Shown one piece after another: positions 38,440 to 49,800 of a stretch of DNA of 64,000 bases. The DNA is taken from contig CM043869.1 of assembly GCA_023846275.1 (NCBI GenBank), forward strand, positions 35,366,737-35,430,736, given 5' to 3'. The notes below the pieces were generated by a model. The model saw nothing but the letters and a program-made list of their open reading frames with translations. It did not search any database and was not told the origin of the DNA. The translations under genes were made by a program, and so were the position numbers. This stretch comes from Vanilla planifolia. Its lineage: Eukaryota; Streptophyta; Magnoliopsida; Asparagales; Orchidaceae. Each line of letters opens with the position of its first letter. Positions within the stretch are counted from its first letter, which is position 1.

Positions 38440-41400
38440 AAACAACAATGCTTTTTTGAAATAACAAAAGATGATGAAATTGAAACAATTTTCCTCACAT
38501 GGCACAAAGACTCCTTTGCTAAGCAAGTATGATACAATATTTGTCAATAATGAGTTAGATAGACGAATGTACAATTCATGTTCCTTGCACACTGATTCAA
38601 TTTAATTTCATCCTCTAACTGCCTTCATTTCATCGCAACCCATTTGAAGCCACTTTTGTCATCAGGATTCCATTAGTACTAAAAAGATGAGAGGAATTCA
38701 TATATCCTCATATATATGCATGAATTCCTCCCACATTCGCCACCATTATTAGATCATAATGTTTTGATTTTATGATTTTTCTCTATCTTTGCTTCTATTT
38801 TCACTTCTTGAAGGTGAGAAGGATGTCTAACTAATTTTTAGAAAATAGACCAAAGCCATCTTCAAAGAATCATCAATAAATATAGCATAAAATTCATGTT
38901 CCACCACATGATGGCATTGATGTATGTTCCACACATCCATATGAACTAGTAAATATTCCCTTAGATATAATTTGTAAACTACTAGGGATTTGGTTAAGGA
39001 GTTTAGATAAGAAAATGATCCTTTCTTATCCATAATTTCTTTACCATTATCAATTATGTGGCCAATGAGGTTATACCACAATTAAGAATTATTCCTGAAA
39101 ATCAAAGAATATGTTCTTATTGTAAGTATGGTTGTCCATAATATAGAATATTTAAACTTTAGGCTCTTTGCAAAATAACCATAGCACCTCCACAATTTTA
39201 CGTGATTTGTCCCCAAATACAATATGATAATTTATATTATATAATTGACAGTTCTAGATGCATTCCTTTTCAAACTCAGTGTAAACCATATGTTGAACAA
39301 CTTTCATTGTGTGTGATTTTCAATTGTAAAGTACATCCCCTCCTCCATGATCTCCAAAGGTTCACATTGATTAAGAATACCTTGCAATGATTTCTTGCTA
39401 CAAAAGTCTTGCAACAACTTTCTACAAAGTGCAAAGTAAAAAAGATATTATTCAACATGTGTACAAGTGCTAATTCCATATATGTATGTGGGAAACAGTG
39501 TCATGCTGGAGAATGTAAACTACAAAAGGATAAGAAGAAATTAGAGAAGATAGTCCATAACTGTTGGTAATGCAAAAAACTTTCAAAGGGTGAAAAACTG
39601 AAGCAATAAACAATGAAAAAGGGGATTTCATTATCTCTTATAGAGTAATAGTCGAGTTGGCATTACCAAAACAAAGATTCTTCAGCTAAAGAAAACATAT
39701 TAGGTAGAAGAGAAAATGTTCACTAGAAAAAATGTGAGTTTGGAGTGAATGGGTGCACAAGAGAGCTCGAAAGTAAGCAATATCTATGATTAAATATAAC
39801 TTTTTTGAAATGAAAAATGAGTTTTCAAGGGAAAAAGCAACATAGGTGAAAGATTTGATAGGGTAAGAGAAAAATAACTTGTTAAATTAAATTCAAAGGG
39901 TGGCATATTAGTCAAATATTTCCATTATGTGCATACTCAAAAAATGATGATTTCACAAAATAACAGAAGTTGATGAAAATAAAACAACTTTCCTTGCATG
40001 ACACAAAGACTCTGTGGAGAACATTTGTCCAAAATGAGTTGGATAGAAAAATGAACAATCTCATGCTTCTTGCATAGAAATTCAGAGTATTTTAATCTTC
40101 TAAGGAATTTTATTTTATTGTAACCTGTTTGAAACCATTTTTTGTCATTATGATTCCATGAGTTGAAAGGAATGATTTGCTCCTGTATTTGCCCCCGTTG
40201 TTAAACCAAAATGTCTTGATTTTATGGTCTATCTCCATCTTTTATTTTGTTTTCACTTTTTCAAGTTGTTAAAAGTATCTAACTTATTTTCAATAAATAC
40301 AACATAGAATCATTATCCCCCACATGAAGGAATTGGGGCTATAATCCCCACACATCTACATAAACTAATAAAAAAATTCTTTACTATAATTCATGTGCCA
40401 TTGGGGATTTGGTAAGAATTGGAGGTTAAGTAGGTGTGATCCTTCGTTACCCATAACTTCTATACCATTCTCACTTATGTGGCCAAATTGGTTGTGGCCA
40501 CAACTAAGGATCATTCCTAAAACTCGAAGAAGATGCTGCTAATGTATTTATGGTTGTCCGCCTTATAGAGTTCAAAGTTTGGTACTCTATTTAACAACCA
40601 TCATAATCGTTTTTTATTTATCCCCAAATACAGTATGGCAACTCACACTATAAAACCTACTGACCAAGATGAGATTCTTTTCTAACTTGGGTATGCCATA
40701 TGTTAAGCAAATCTCACAATGTCATTTCAGTTGTAATCTACATCTCCCTTCTCCATGATCTCCAAATGTTCACATTGACGTGATGTCTAGTTAAAAAACC
40801 TTGCAACAACTCTTTAAGAAGTGTTTAGTGAAAAGAAGTAACCTTTTTAAGGAGTCATGATTCAATTAGAATATCATAGAAAACACAAAAACATCCTCCA
40901 CTCTCTTGATCATAGCATTGATGAACATACTTTCCTATTATGTTTGATTACACTTATTTTTTGAGGCCTTACATACTTGCTTCAGATAGCCATTCTTGTC
41001 ATAGTTCTAGCAAATAATCCTTTCCTTCAGTCTTCACTTATTACAACCCCTTCACTTCAACTTGCTAATAAGACTACACCGACTTCAGCTTGCTTGTAAG
41101 ACTACACCCTCTTTTTACACTATGAACTTTACTTTCAACACCTAAAGCAAAATTGGATGGTTCCATTTCTTTCATTGTATGCTCTTATTATTGTTAGTAT
41201 CTCAGCACATTACTTATGACAACAATAATAACATTCCAACATCTTGCAATAAAGAAATTAATAGCTTACATCAAATTCGAAGTCAATCTCCAATAAGCTT
41301 AGCTAGGTCCAATGTTTGATTAATCTTAATCTTTGGGGCCTTATAATCTTTCTTCGAGCGACCTTTCTTGTCACAGTTTTGAGAAAACAAGCCCTCTCTT

Positions 41401-41610
41401 ATGCCATGACTTTTACAGCCCCTACGTTCGAACTTGCTTGCAAGATCACACCCTTTGTTTTATATTATGACATCTGCTTTCAACACCTAAAGCAGAATCA
41501 GATAATTCTGATTCTTTACATTTATTTTCTCATTCAGAATCTAGTGTCTTACCTCCTATATTTTCAACATTTAGTATCTCAGCACACACATTTCAGGGCA
41601 TCGTGTCAGT
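38440..41610 (-). mobile_element. Decayed Ty1/copia gag-pol fragments, locally duplicated
   Basis: The minus strand at 38,827-39,081 reads as copia integrase core (LLVHMDVW, then FYAIFIDD and LVYFLK, matching the family pattern LVHTDVWG...FIDDFSR...VYFLK). The block about 38,440-39,480 recurs, diverged, at about 39,930-40,870, where LVYVDVW and MLYLLKIS are still visible. Further upstream on the same strand, 41,330-41,600 and 40,960-41,240 are a second duplicated pair. They carry a degenerate gag zinc knuckle (CDKKGRSKKD and YDKNGYLKQVC). The minus-strand order is therefore gag, gag, integrase, integrase. Stops and frameshifts interrupt everything; no active protein is possible. Confidence 0.65.
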
Positions 41611-43149
41611 TCATTCTTGCTTGGTGACAAAAACGGATCTTTAGTTAAAACCCTTATCCATAACAATAAACCTTATGGCAATACACAATGCAAGTATTAT
41701 AATCGAAATGTTATGAACCATTTACATGAATATTTCCTATGCTTACATAGCAATACACAAATGCAATATAACCTACAACATCTACCACAGCGACTTGGTT
41801 GAGTCTGTGTGAACCTCCAAACCCATAATCAAATTGCACAATGCAATTATTATCTCACCAAATCCCATAGATAATTTGAAGCATTAGTGAACAGCAAATG
41901 TTGAAGAAAATAAGTAAAAAGAGAAAGAATTAAAAAGTTTTAGACCCCTTCAACAAAGGGACCAATAAACCTAGATGCTTAATCAACATTGAAGGGACAG
42001 GTACTACGCAAGTATTCTAACAAGAATGAAAAGTGATTCGTAGATCCGTATTGTTCGTCAAATACGACCAACTACATCAATCGGCATTGCGCAAAATAAA
42101 CAATTATATCCCTAACTCTTTTGGAAGCATACAGTGAATCATTTTCTTCCATAAACTATCACGGAGGAAAATCTTCCATATAAATGTTGGTAGACATGAA
42201 AAGAAGCTTCATATTGAGTCGGATTAACCTTTCCCTAGAAAATTAGAAGGCATCATGTTTTTTTTTTAATTGAACATAAATAAAAATGATTGAATGGCTA
42301 CAAAACAAATGCAAACATCGATTAAAAAAAAAAAAGGCGACAAAACTCATTTATTAGGTTCATGAAAAGTCATATACCGACCTGGTTCAATTCCAGGTAG
42401 AATTAGTTCACAAAGTCCAGGGCACTGAGACAACCATGCGAAGGTAAGTTTATGAATAATGAAGCACGCTTTAGTTATCTAAGGACCAAATTAAATCTTT
42501 TTGTGTGGAAAAAGATACATTCCAAGAAGACGTATGTCGTTTCCAATCTTCATGAGAGAAGTGGCAATTGTATTCGATGCTCCACTGATCCCTACAAAAG
42601 CATCATGTGCAGCCTAGACGAGTTCACAAATGAGAAGCAAAAGAAAAACAATAACATTGAAAGAAGTGCATCTTAGTAAAAACAAAAGGTGAACATTGGT
42701 TTAAGGAAAGCAATGATAAAAACTTCACATTTAGCAACATTTTCAATTGTCAACAGCACTAAACAACAAATATGCAAATCACTTTGGAAATGAACACAAC
42801 AAATAAATTGTGAATGTTCAAATAAGATACACTATCACAAATAATATTGTTATCAATAATGGGTGTTAAACATTGTTAAGTTGCAACATATGAAGGCCAA
42901 GATTTGGCTTATTATAGACTTAGACACCCATTAATTTAAAGCTTATCTTTGGGTAGAGATTATTAATTGCATATTAAAATTCTAATATTATTCTTTACTT
43001 ATAAAATGAGACTAAATTCGATCTCATTGATATTAAATAAATTTCTCCTTCCAATGAGAATGTCGTGCTGATTGTCTGTCACTTTACATGTTAATTTTAC
43101 ATATTGTGTTGATTCTATCATCTTTGTTGACTCTACCATACCATATCAT
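41611..43149. other. AT-rich spacer left of the nested copia element
   Basis: No recognisable gene. Some of this may be the eroded left part of the copia 5' LTR, since the right LTR is much longer than the recognised left one, but no alignment could be made by eye. Confidence 0.3.
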
Positions 43150-43876
43150 ACTAATGGAATCTCAAGAGCATACTAATGGAATCTTGAGAGTATAAAGGAT
43201 ATTTTAATCTTTTTTGGAAAGCACAATAAGTCGTTGGAAGATATATAATCAATTCTAGGATTTACATTAGTATATATAGAAATTGATTTCAAAGGAAGTT
43301 AATTTACAAAGTGCAAAATCATAATTTTAAGGAAAGAGCTAAAAATGCAAACTCTCATGATTTTGGTTGAGGCATCTACTTGGTTAATGTAATGCATTTT
43401 CTTGTTCTACTATATTTCTTCTCATTTTATTCATATTGAAAACAACTTTTATTTAGTTAGGTGTCATATTTGTTTTCAAAAGATTAAAGATATAGGTTTT
43501 GTGTATGTGTTGATTTGTAAGAGTTGTATTCATTTATATTAGCTAAATAGTTATATTATTTTGGTATCTCCTCTAAGCATCACTATTATATTTGGATTAT
43601 CTTTATTTGTTACAATTAAAAAAAATAGTTAGCAGAAGTCTAATTAGATTGATTGAGGGTTGATATACGTATAACACAGGGTAAACTACTTAAAAAATTT
43701 GTTTGCACTTCTTTCTTATTTACTTTTTTTTTGTTTATTCTTCTCTTGGTTTTATTTTGTTATAGTGATTTTTCTTATTGTTTTAAAAGAATTTCAAAGA
43801 CTTGTTAAAAAATTGATTGCTTAGCAGTATAACTACCACAATTCACCACTTTGGTAGTATTCATTTTATAATCTTA
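43150..43876 (+). mobile_element. Copia 5' LTR, recognised right part
   Basis: Homologous to 55,150-55,846, with shared phrases such as TTGATTTGTAAGAG and TTTCTTCTCATTT. A TATA box TATATATAG lies at 43,271 and the counterpart at 55,272. The right end reads AATCTTAA next to the primer site. The left boundary could not be found. Confidence 0.65.
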
Positions 43877-43878
43877 AG

Positions 43879-43894
43879 TAGTATTGAAGTAAGG
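43879..43894 (+). other. Degenerate tRNA-iMet primer binding site
   Basis: TAGTATTGAAGTAAGG stands where TGGTATCAGAGCAAGG is expected. Seven of the twelve core bases match and all five mismatches are transitions, which fits decay of methylated DNA. Confidence 0.55.
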
Positions 43895-44339
43895 TCTTGT
43901 CAAAGAAAGAAATTTCATTGATAAGTTTCCCATAGCTTATCTCTTGTAAAGGACAATGTTATTTTGTGTGAGGAAACATTATACTATTGACCACTTTTAT
44001 TTAAATGTGAATATTATTTTTATTGGAAAAAAAATAAGATGTGCTTGTTTTTAGAATTTGTTGATTTGAAATTTTGGGATATGATTGAACATCCTTTTAT
44101 TCTCCCAAAGTAACTTTATGATTCCACTCCCAAAGAAAAACACAAAGTGTAGCTGAGCTCCAGGCCATAAATATTTTATATTGTGGATTATCTATAATTG
44201 ATTATGACTATATCTTAAGTCTTAAAATTGCCAAAATATCTGTTACAAACTAGAAATTACTTATGAAGGCACATCTCAAGTGAAGGTTACTACGATTAAC
44301 ATATTGATTCATGAGTACAGATTATTTTGTATGAACCCA

Positions 44340-45060
44340 AATGAAATAATCAAATCAATGTTTATTGGAATTTCAAATATTATCATTGGATTATCTAACG
44401 TTGAAAGGGAGTTTTCAATGTCAGAATAAATACATAAGACTTTGCAAGTGCTCTTACAACAATATCAACCTCTAATGATTGCCTTAAAGTCTGTAAAAGA
44501 AATTTTAACTTTGTCACTAGATGAGTAGCATGGTGAGTTCCTCACAAATGAAATGAAGCTCACAAAAAAGAAGAATGAAGAGTTTTAAGCAAAAAAGAAG
44601 GAAGAACCCCTTGCTTTGATGGCTGGTTCTACCTCGAATTCTTGCTCATCGATTTCTAGTGAGGTAGCTCTCATTTCTAAACATCTAACTAAATTATATA
44701 ATAAGCATAATACATGAATGAAGTCTAATTGAGGCAAGAATGCAAAGGCAAAGATGTCAAACAAGAGGAGTTGTGTGTCATGAGTGATAATTGCCTAACA
44801 CATCAAGCCTGACTACCCTCTCTATAAAGAAAGAATAAAGAAGTTTCAAAAATAAAAGAAGAAGAAGAAGAAGAAGAATAAGAAGAATAAGACAATGAAG
44901 ATCTCATTAAGTGATTCAGACAGGTCAACATGCGATGAGGAGGACAATAAAGAGAGTCTGATATGTCTTTTAGCAAAGATGGAAGGTGTGATGTTTCAAT
45001 ATTTGATGAGTTATGCTTTACCTTTTCTTCATCATCTTTAAATGTTGATTACGAAGAATA
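44340..45060 (+). pseudogene. Copia gag (nucleocapsid) remnant
   Basis: Translation shows the family pattern: a LTKLSLDEL-like LTLSLDE, then LTNEMKLTKKK, then ALMAGSTS, followed by a lysine-rich stretch and acidic DSDRSTCDEE. Several in-frame stops interrupt it. The reading continues to FDELCF and NVDYEE, where the plastid insertion begins. The downstream part with the zinc knuckle resumes at about 45,570. Confidence 0.6.
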
Positions 45061-45091
45061 GTTAGGATATAAGAATATAGCATATAATGAA

Positions 45092-45163
45092 GCGACCTTA
45101 GTTCAGTTTGATAGAACACGGGTCTCCAAAACCTGATGTCGTAGGTTAAAATCCGACAAAGCT
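45092..45163 (+). pseudogene. trnW-CCA: Plastid-type tRNA-Trp(CCA) pseudogene
   Basis: The D-arm (TAGTTCAGTTTGATAGAAC), an anticodon stem and loop with CTCCAAA (anticodon CCA) and GATGTCGTAGGTTAAAATCC closely follow plastid trnW. The acceptor stem no longer pairs (GCGACCT against CAAAGCT), and the usually invariant TTC of the T-loop is TTA. It is therefore a decayed copy rather than a functional nuclear tRNA. Confidence 0.85.
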
Positions 45164-45194
45164 AATTCCATTTATTCCATGTTAAATTAAAATT

Positions 45195-45235
45195 AAAATT
45201 ATAATTAATTATAATTATAATTATAATTATAATAT
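45195..45235. repeat. AATTAT-type microsatellite in the trnW-petG spacer
   Basis: About six AATTATAATTAT-like units. They lie where plastid spacers have a short AAATTAAAATTA stretch, so this looks like post-insertion expansion. Confidence 0.8.
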
Positions 45236-45318
45236 AATACATTTAACTAAATAAAGTGTAATTTCAACTTGAATTGAACCTCATTCTTGTAGCAGGTCAT
45301 AAAAATATGAAATGTTAA

Positions 45319-45432
45319 TCAAAGGTCAAACTGATCACCCCATCTATATTATAAATTTGAAGTTATAAATAATCATGTTAAAGTAATATGAATTAGTCCT
45401 AAGATGATTCCAAATAGAAAAATATTTATGTC
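45319..45432 (-). pseudogene. petG: petG pseudogene (cytochrome b6f subunit V)
   Basis: Intact petG encodes a 37-residue thylakoid membrane subunit of the cytochrome b6f complex. Here the minus-strand reading gives FLFGIILGLI near the start and GDQFDL before the stop, in the correct frame and spacing for 38 codons. Two internal stops (in place of Gly and Gln codons) and several changed residues inactivate it. The initiator ATG is lost or altered at about 45,432. It is inserted DNA and not expected to be expressed. Confidence 0.82.
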
Positions 45433-45569
45433 AGCATAAAGTACAAAAAATTAGCTTTGAAGTATACAAAGTTAAAAAAATAACATAAGAATTACATGGG
45501 TTTATGTGAGCATCAAAATGAAAAGAATACTAATTACTAACAATAATTAAAAAGTGCAAGAAATGAAAT

Positions 45570-48500
45570 TTCTACTTTAATAATTAAAAATACAATGTTA
45601 ATTAGAGAACAAAATGATTTGAAAAACATATATGCATATTGTAGAACCTCTTTCTATAGATTAGATTGTGATAATTCTTATTTAGTTTCATATGCTCAAA
45701 GAATTATTGGATTGGCCATATTGCATCTCATTGTAAAATCAACAATAATGTTGATTCCAAGCTTCTTAAATTTTTATGGGTAAAAGATATATTAAATAAA
45801 GTTAATATCAAGACATATGTACCCAAAAAGATTTGATTTCTCAAAAACTAATGTTTGATTTTATTTTGTAGGTATGCTTTCCTTCAAGAACTAAGGAATG
45901 TATGTGCTATCTAGATAATGAATGCTCTAGACGTATGACTAAAGATGGTTCATTATTTATCCACTTGAAGGAGTATGATAGAGATGAAGTTACCATTGGA
46001 GAAAATTGTAAGAATAAAGTTATTGGAAAAAGAAATGTGAACTCTCACACTACAATTCGAAAGGTCCTTCTTGTGCAAGATTTGAAGTACAATCTTTTAA
46101 CATTATTCAACTATTTGACTCAAGATTTTCTATTATGTTTAATTCAAATGAGTGCACTATTAATAAAGATAATATTCCTCTCATTATTGCACAGAGGAAA
46201 TATAATACTTATGTATTATTTTTTGACATGGTTAGATCAAGTGAACTAGAATGCACCACATCTCATAACAATGGTTCACAACTATGGCATAGGAGATTAC
46301 ATCATCTAAGTAAATCTTCACTAAAGAAAATAATTAATATGACTTAGTTAGAAGTCTACCAAATATTTATTGAAGTGATGACTATGTGTGTTAACCATAC
46401 CAACTTTAAAAATAATCTAGTTTCTCTTTTAAATCTAAAAAAAAATAACAACTAAATGATCGTTAGAGCTCTTACACCTTGACTTATTTAGTCCAACTCA
46501 TCCAAAAATCTTAGGAGGTTGGAAATATAGATTAGTTGTGGTAGATAATTTTTCAAGATTTTCTTGGGTACTATTTCTAAGAAAGAAGAATGAGGTTTTC
46601 GAAAAATCTGTACATTTAGTTACTAAGTTAGAAAAAGTACATAATAGTTTTTAATTTCAATTAAAAGTGATAATGATGATGAATTTAAAAATGAATTATT
46701 TGCTTATTTATGTAATAAACGTAGAAATTTTCATCTATTATCTTCATAAAAACCTCTAAAATAGAATGAAGTCATAAATAGAAAGAATATGTCATTACTA
46801 AATGTAGCCAAGTGTATGCTACAAAAGTATCATATAAGAAAATACTTTTGGACTGAGGCTACTAATAATGTATGTTATGTATTAAATTGGATACTTAGGA
46901 GCCATTATTTAATGTTTCATCTTATGAAATCTTATATAATGACAAGTCAAAGATATCACATCTTCAAGTATTTGGATGAAATTTTTCATTCTAAATAATG
47001 ACAAAAATAGGTAAGATAAATTCGATGTAAAATCTAATGAAGGTAATTTTTCTAGGTTATTTAATAAATAACAGAGCCAATAGAATTTATAATAAAAGAA
47101 CATTAGTTGTAGAAAAAACAAGTCATATGAAATTTGATAAAATCCCCTTGCGAAGCTTCTTGTACCCAAACATCATTTGATCGATTAGATAAATTAGAAG
47201 ACTTAAGTCTTAAGGATGTGCTTATGGATAAAACTAAGCAAAAGAGAGATGATAGTGGTCAAAGGTCAAAATGTTAAAGAGTAAAAGTTCTTTAAAGATC
47301 ATCTTAGTGATTTGATGTGAAGTAAAAGAAAGAGTTAAGGTTAGGTGTTTAACAAATCATTTAGTATTTGTTTTAATTTTTTAACTTATTATGATTAAGA
47401 AATCTTTTAGTGATAATTGGTGGATAGCTAATGAAGAATTAAAATAATTTGAAAGAAATCAAGGATAGAACTTAGTTTAAAGACTAAGAGACCAATTTGG
47501 TACTAAATGGCTATTTAAAAATAAGTTAGATAAAAATAGAAAAGTTGTTAGAAATAAGATAAGATTGGTTGCAAAATGTTATAGTCAAATTGAGGTAGTT
47601 GATGTAGAAAACCTTCTTTCTCTTATTAGACAATTTGAGGTAATAAGAATTCTTCTAATATATGCATGCTATAAAAATATCAAATTGCATTAAATGAATG
47701 TTAAAAGTATATTTTTAGATATATTGATTAGTAAAGAAGTTTACATAAAATAACTCTCTAGATTTGAGATCCATGATAAATTAGATCATGTATATAAGTT
47801 AAACAATGCTCTTTATGAATTGAAGAAAGCTCATGTGCATTATATGAGCGACTATGTATATTTTTTTTATTTCAAATGAATTTGTTAGAGGCAAAGTTGA
47901 AACACCTTGTATATGTTAATTTAGATGGAGCACAATTAGTTTGTCAAGCATATATTGATAATATTATATTTAGAGCTACATATGGTGAAGTGTGTGAAAA
48001 CTTTGCAAAATTAATGAATAAAAGATTTGAAATAAGCATGATGTCTAAGTTGACCTTTTTTAGGACTTTGAGTTGAGAAAACTAGTGAAAGTATTTTCAT
48101 TTCACAAATCAAATACTTAGTATACTTAGTGTACTCTAATGGGACCAAGTACTTTTTTAGATAAGGATCTACTTAAAAAATTAGTTGATGTAAGAATGTT
48201 TAAAGATATGATTAGTTCATTGTTATACCTTACAACAAGTATACTAGATATTGCATTTAATATTTATTTGTTTGCAATATTTTAAGCAAATCCTAAGGAA
48301 TCTCATCTCCAAGCTATTGAACACATTTTTAAATATCCAATTGACATAAAAGCACTAGGTTTGTGGCATCCCAAGTGTGAACTTGGATTTCATTTGTTAG
48401 ATTATACAAATGTTGATTTTGTTGGGAGTTGAATGGATAAAAAACACTTTTGGAATATGTCAATTGATTAATGGTCTTTGGTCAACCATAAACAAATTGT

Positions 48501-48670
48501 GTTACACTGTTCATAATTAAGACTAACTATATTTACGAAAAGTTGTGTAGCATAAGTTTTATGAATAAACTGTAGTTATTGTATTATGATTTAGATTTCA
48601 TAAACTTTCATTTATATCATGATAATATTAATGTGATTTGTCTATCAAAAAATTATATTCAATTATAACT
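45570..48670 (+). pseudogene. Copia pol remnant: zinc knuckle, protease, integrase, reverse transcriptase, RNase H start
   Basis: Readable landmarks in order: zinc knuckle IGHIASHC (about 45,710); protease region YLDNECSRRMT, where the D(S/T)G active site reads DNE (45,905); integrase HHCC start LWHRRLHHLS (46,285); integrase core with SDNDDEFKNE (46,670) and a changed NEVINRKN (usual NGVVERKN, 46,770); reverse transcriptase start KLDKNRKVVRNK (47,525) and LNNALYELKKA (47,800); catalytic region AYIDNIIF, where YVDD reads YIDN (47,950); FEISMMSKLTFF (48,030); and RNase H-like DYTNVDFVG (48,400). Many stops and frameshifts are present. The frame breaks off after NVICLSKNYIQ (48,640) and resumes at 53,066. 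Confidence 0.75.
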
Positions 48671-49278
48671 TTTTTATCTTTTTTTGTTACAAGATTTAAT
48701 TTATTTTTTGAATTTAATTTAGGCTCTGATAGCACAAATGTGACGTCTTTATTTTTTTTCAATTCTAATTATTTTCTAATTAAGACTTCTCTTTGATATC
48801 ACAAATATGGTATCCCTTATTTTCTTAACATATTCAATTTATTTTCTCTCATATTTTTGAAGTCAAATGGACATAATTTTTTCTAGATTTTATTTATTTT
48901 TTAATTTACAAATACATCAATATAATATTTATCTATAATATGATAACCATATAGTTTTTATCTACAACTATTAACTATAAATAACATAATCTAATAACTA
49001 TAAATAAATAAAATCATATTAATAATTATATGCCATAATTTTCATAATTTATTTACAGTATTATAACAAGTTTTTGTATACATATACAACACTGAATTTA
49101 TCACATGATTAAAGTTATTTAACACAACACTTATAATACAAACTTTTGTAGTTTCATTTTTTTTTCTTATAAGATGTTCTTATGAGTAATTCTTTTTTAG
49201 TTAAGGGTTTTAATATACTTAAAATATTAATATCAAATAAAGTTTAAGCCAATCATTATTTGTTTAGTTGACTATTTA
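48671..49278 (-). mobile_element. Family-B LTR copy 2, left part, with primer binding site
   Basis: A site at 48,723-48,734 has reverse complement TGCTATCAGAGC, matching the initiator-Met primer site at 11 of 12 bases, four bases outside an LTR end at 48,739. The LTR sequence to 49,278 aligns with 13,842-14,390. About 50 bases to the left may be leader. This element is on the minus strand, opposite to the copia element it interrupts. Confidence 0.65.
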
Positions 49279-49283
49279 TAACA
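49279..49283. repeat. Target-site duplication, left copy (TAACA)
   Basis: Identical to 52,339-52,343. Confidence 0.88.
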
Positions 49284-49655
49284 TGTTATACCCGGTAAAA
49301 TTTTATGTATTTGATCTTTAATAAATTAATTGTGGCTTGGATGATTTCGAATCGACAATAGGATGAGCCAGGAACTCAATTGTAGGCTATTGGAATTTCT
49401 GAAATCTTTTGGGAATTTTTCGGAGCACCGAGGAATTTTTAATTAATTTTCCCTATTTAATTGGATTTATTAGATTTTTAGAAATTCGAAAATCTAATTA
49501 AATTAAACCGGAAATCGTTTTTTTTATCGCGCGTGAACCGGACCGGAACGGTTCAGCGGAGGCGGAGGCGGTTCGCCGGGTGAGTTTGTGTGTGCGTTCT
49601 AATAAGCGGATCGGACGGTCGAGATCGGCGGGTGAGATCGAACCGGCTGATCGGG

Positions 49656-49772
49656 TGCTTACCGTGTCGATAGCGTGTCGACAGCGCGTATTGTGTGCTT
49701 ACCGTGTGGATAGCGTGTCGACAGCGCGTATCGGGTGCTCACGTGTCGAAAACGTGTCGAACGCGTAACGGG
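49656..49772. repeat. 40-bp tandem repeat upstream of the LTR TATA box (copy 2 only)
   Basis: Two full units begin at 49,656 and 49,696 (TGCTTACCGTGT...AGCGTGTCGACAGCGCGTA) and a partial third at 49,736. The corresponding U3 region of copy 1 is unrelated and instead has TTAACCGG-like motifs. Confidence 0.88.
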
Positions 49773-49792
49773 TTCACCGTGTCGGCCCGGGG

Positions 49793-49800
49793 TATAAAAA
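49793..49800 (+). promoter_or_regulatory. TATA box of family-A LTR (copy 2)
   Basis: TATAAAAA in a GC-rich context, about 510 bases from the LTR start and 210 bases before the predicted splice donor. Confidence 0.6.

Larger units (their letters stand above)
45070..45560. other. Nuclear plastid-derived DNA (NUPT) carrying trnW and petG
   Basis: A segment colinear with the plastid trnW-petG neighbourhood: trnW on the plus strand followed by petG on the minus strand, the arrangement of land-plant plastomes. It sits inside the copia gag-pol reading frame. The spacer between the two genes carries an expanded AATTAT-type repeat (45,195-45,235). Junctions are approximate, set where copia protein similarity stops and resumes. 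Arrival through mitochondrial DNA, which often carries plastid trnW, cannot be excluded. Confidence 0.8.

Noticed and set aside
42379..42395. Possible tRNA T-arm (CCTGGTTCAATTCCAGG)
   Set aside because: The hairpin is perfect, but no D-arm, anticodon arm or matching acceptor strand is found upstream.
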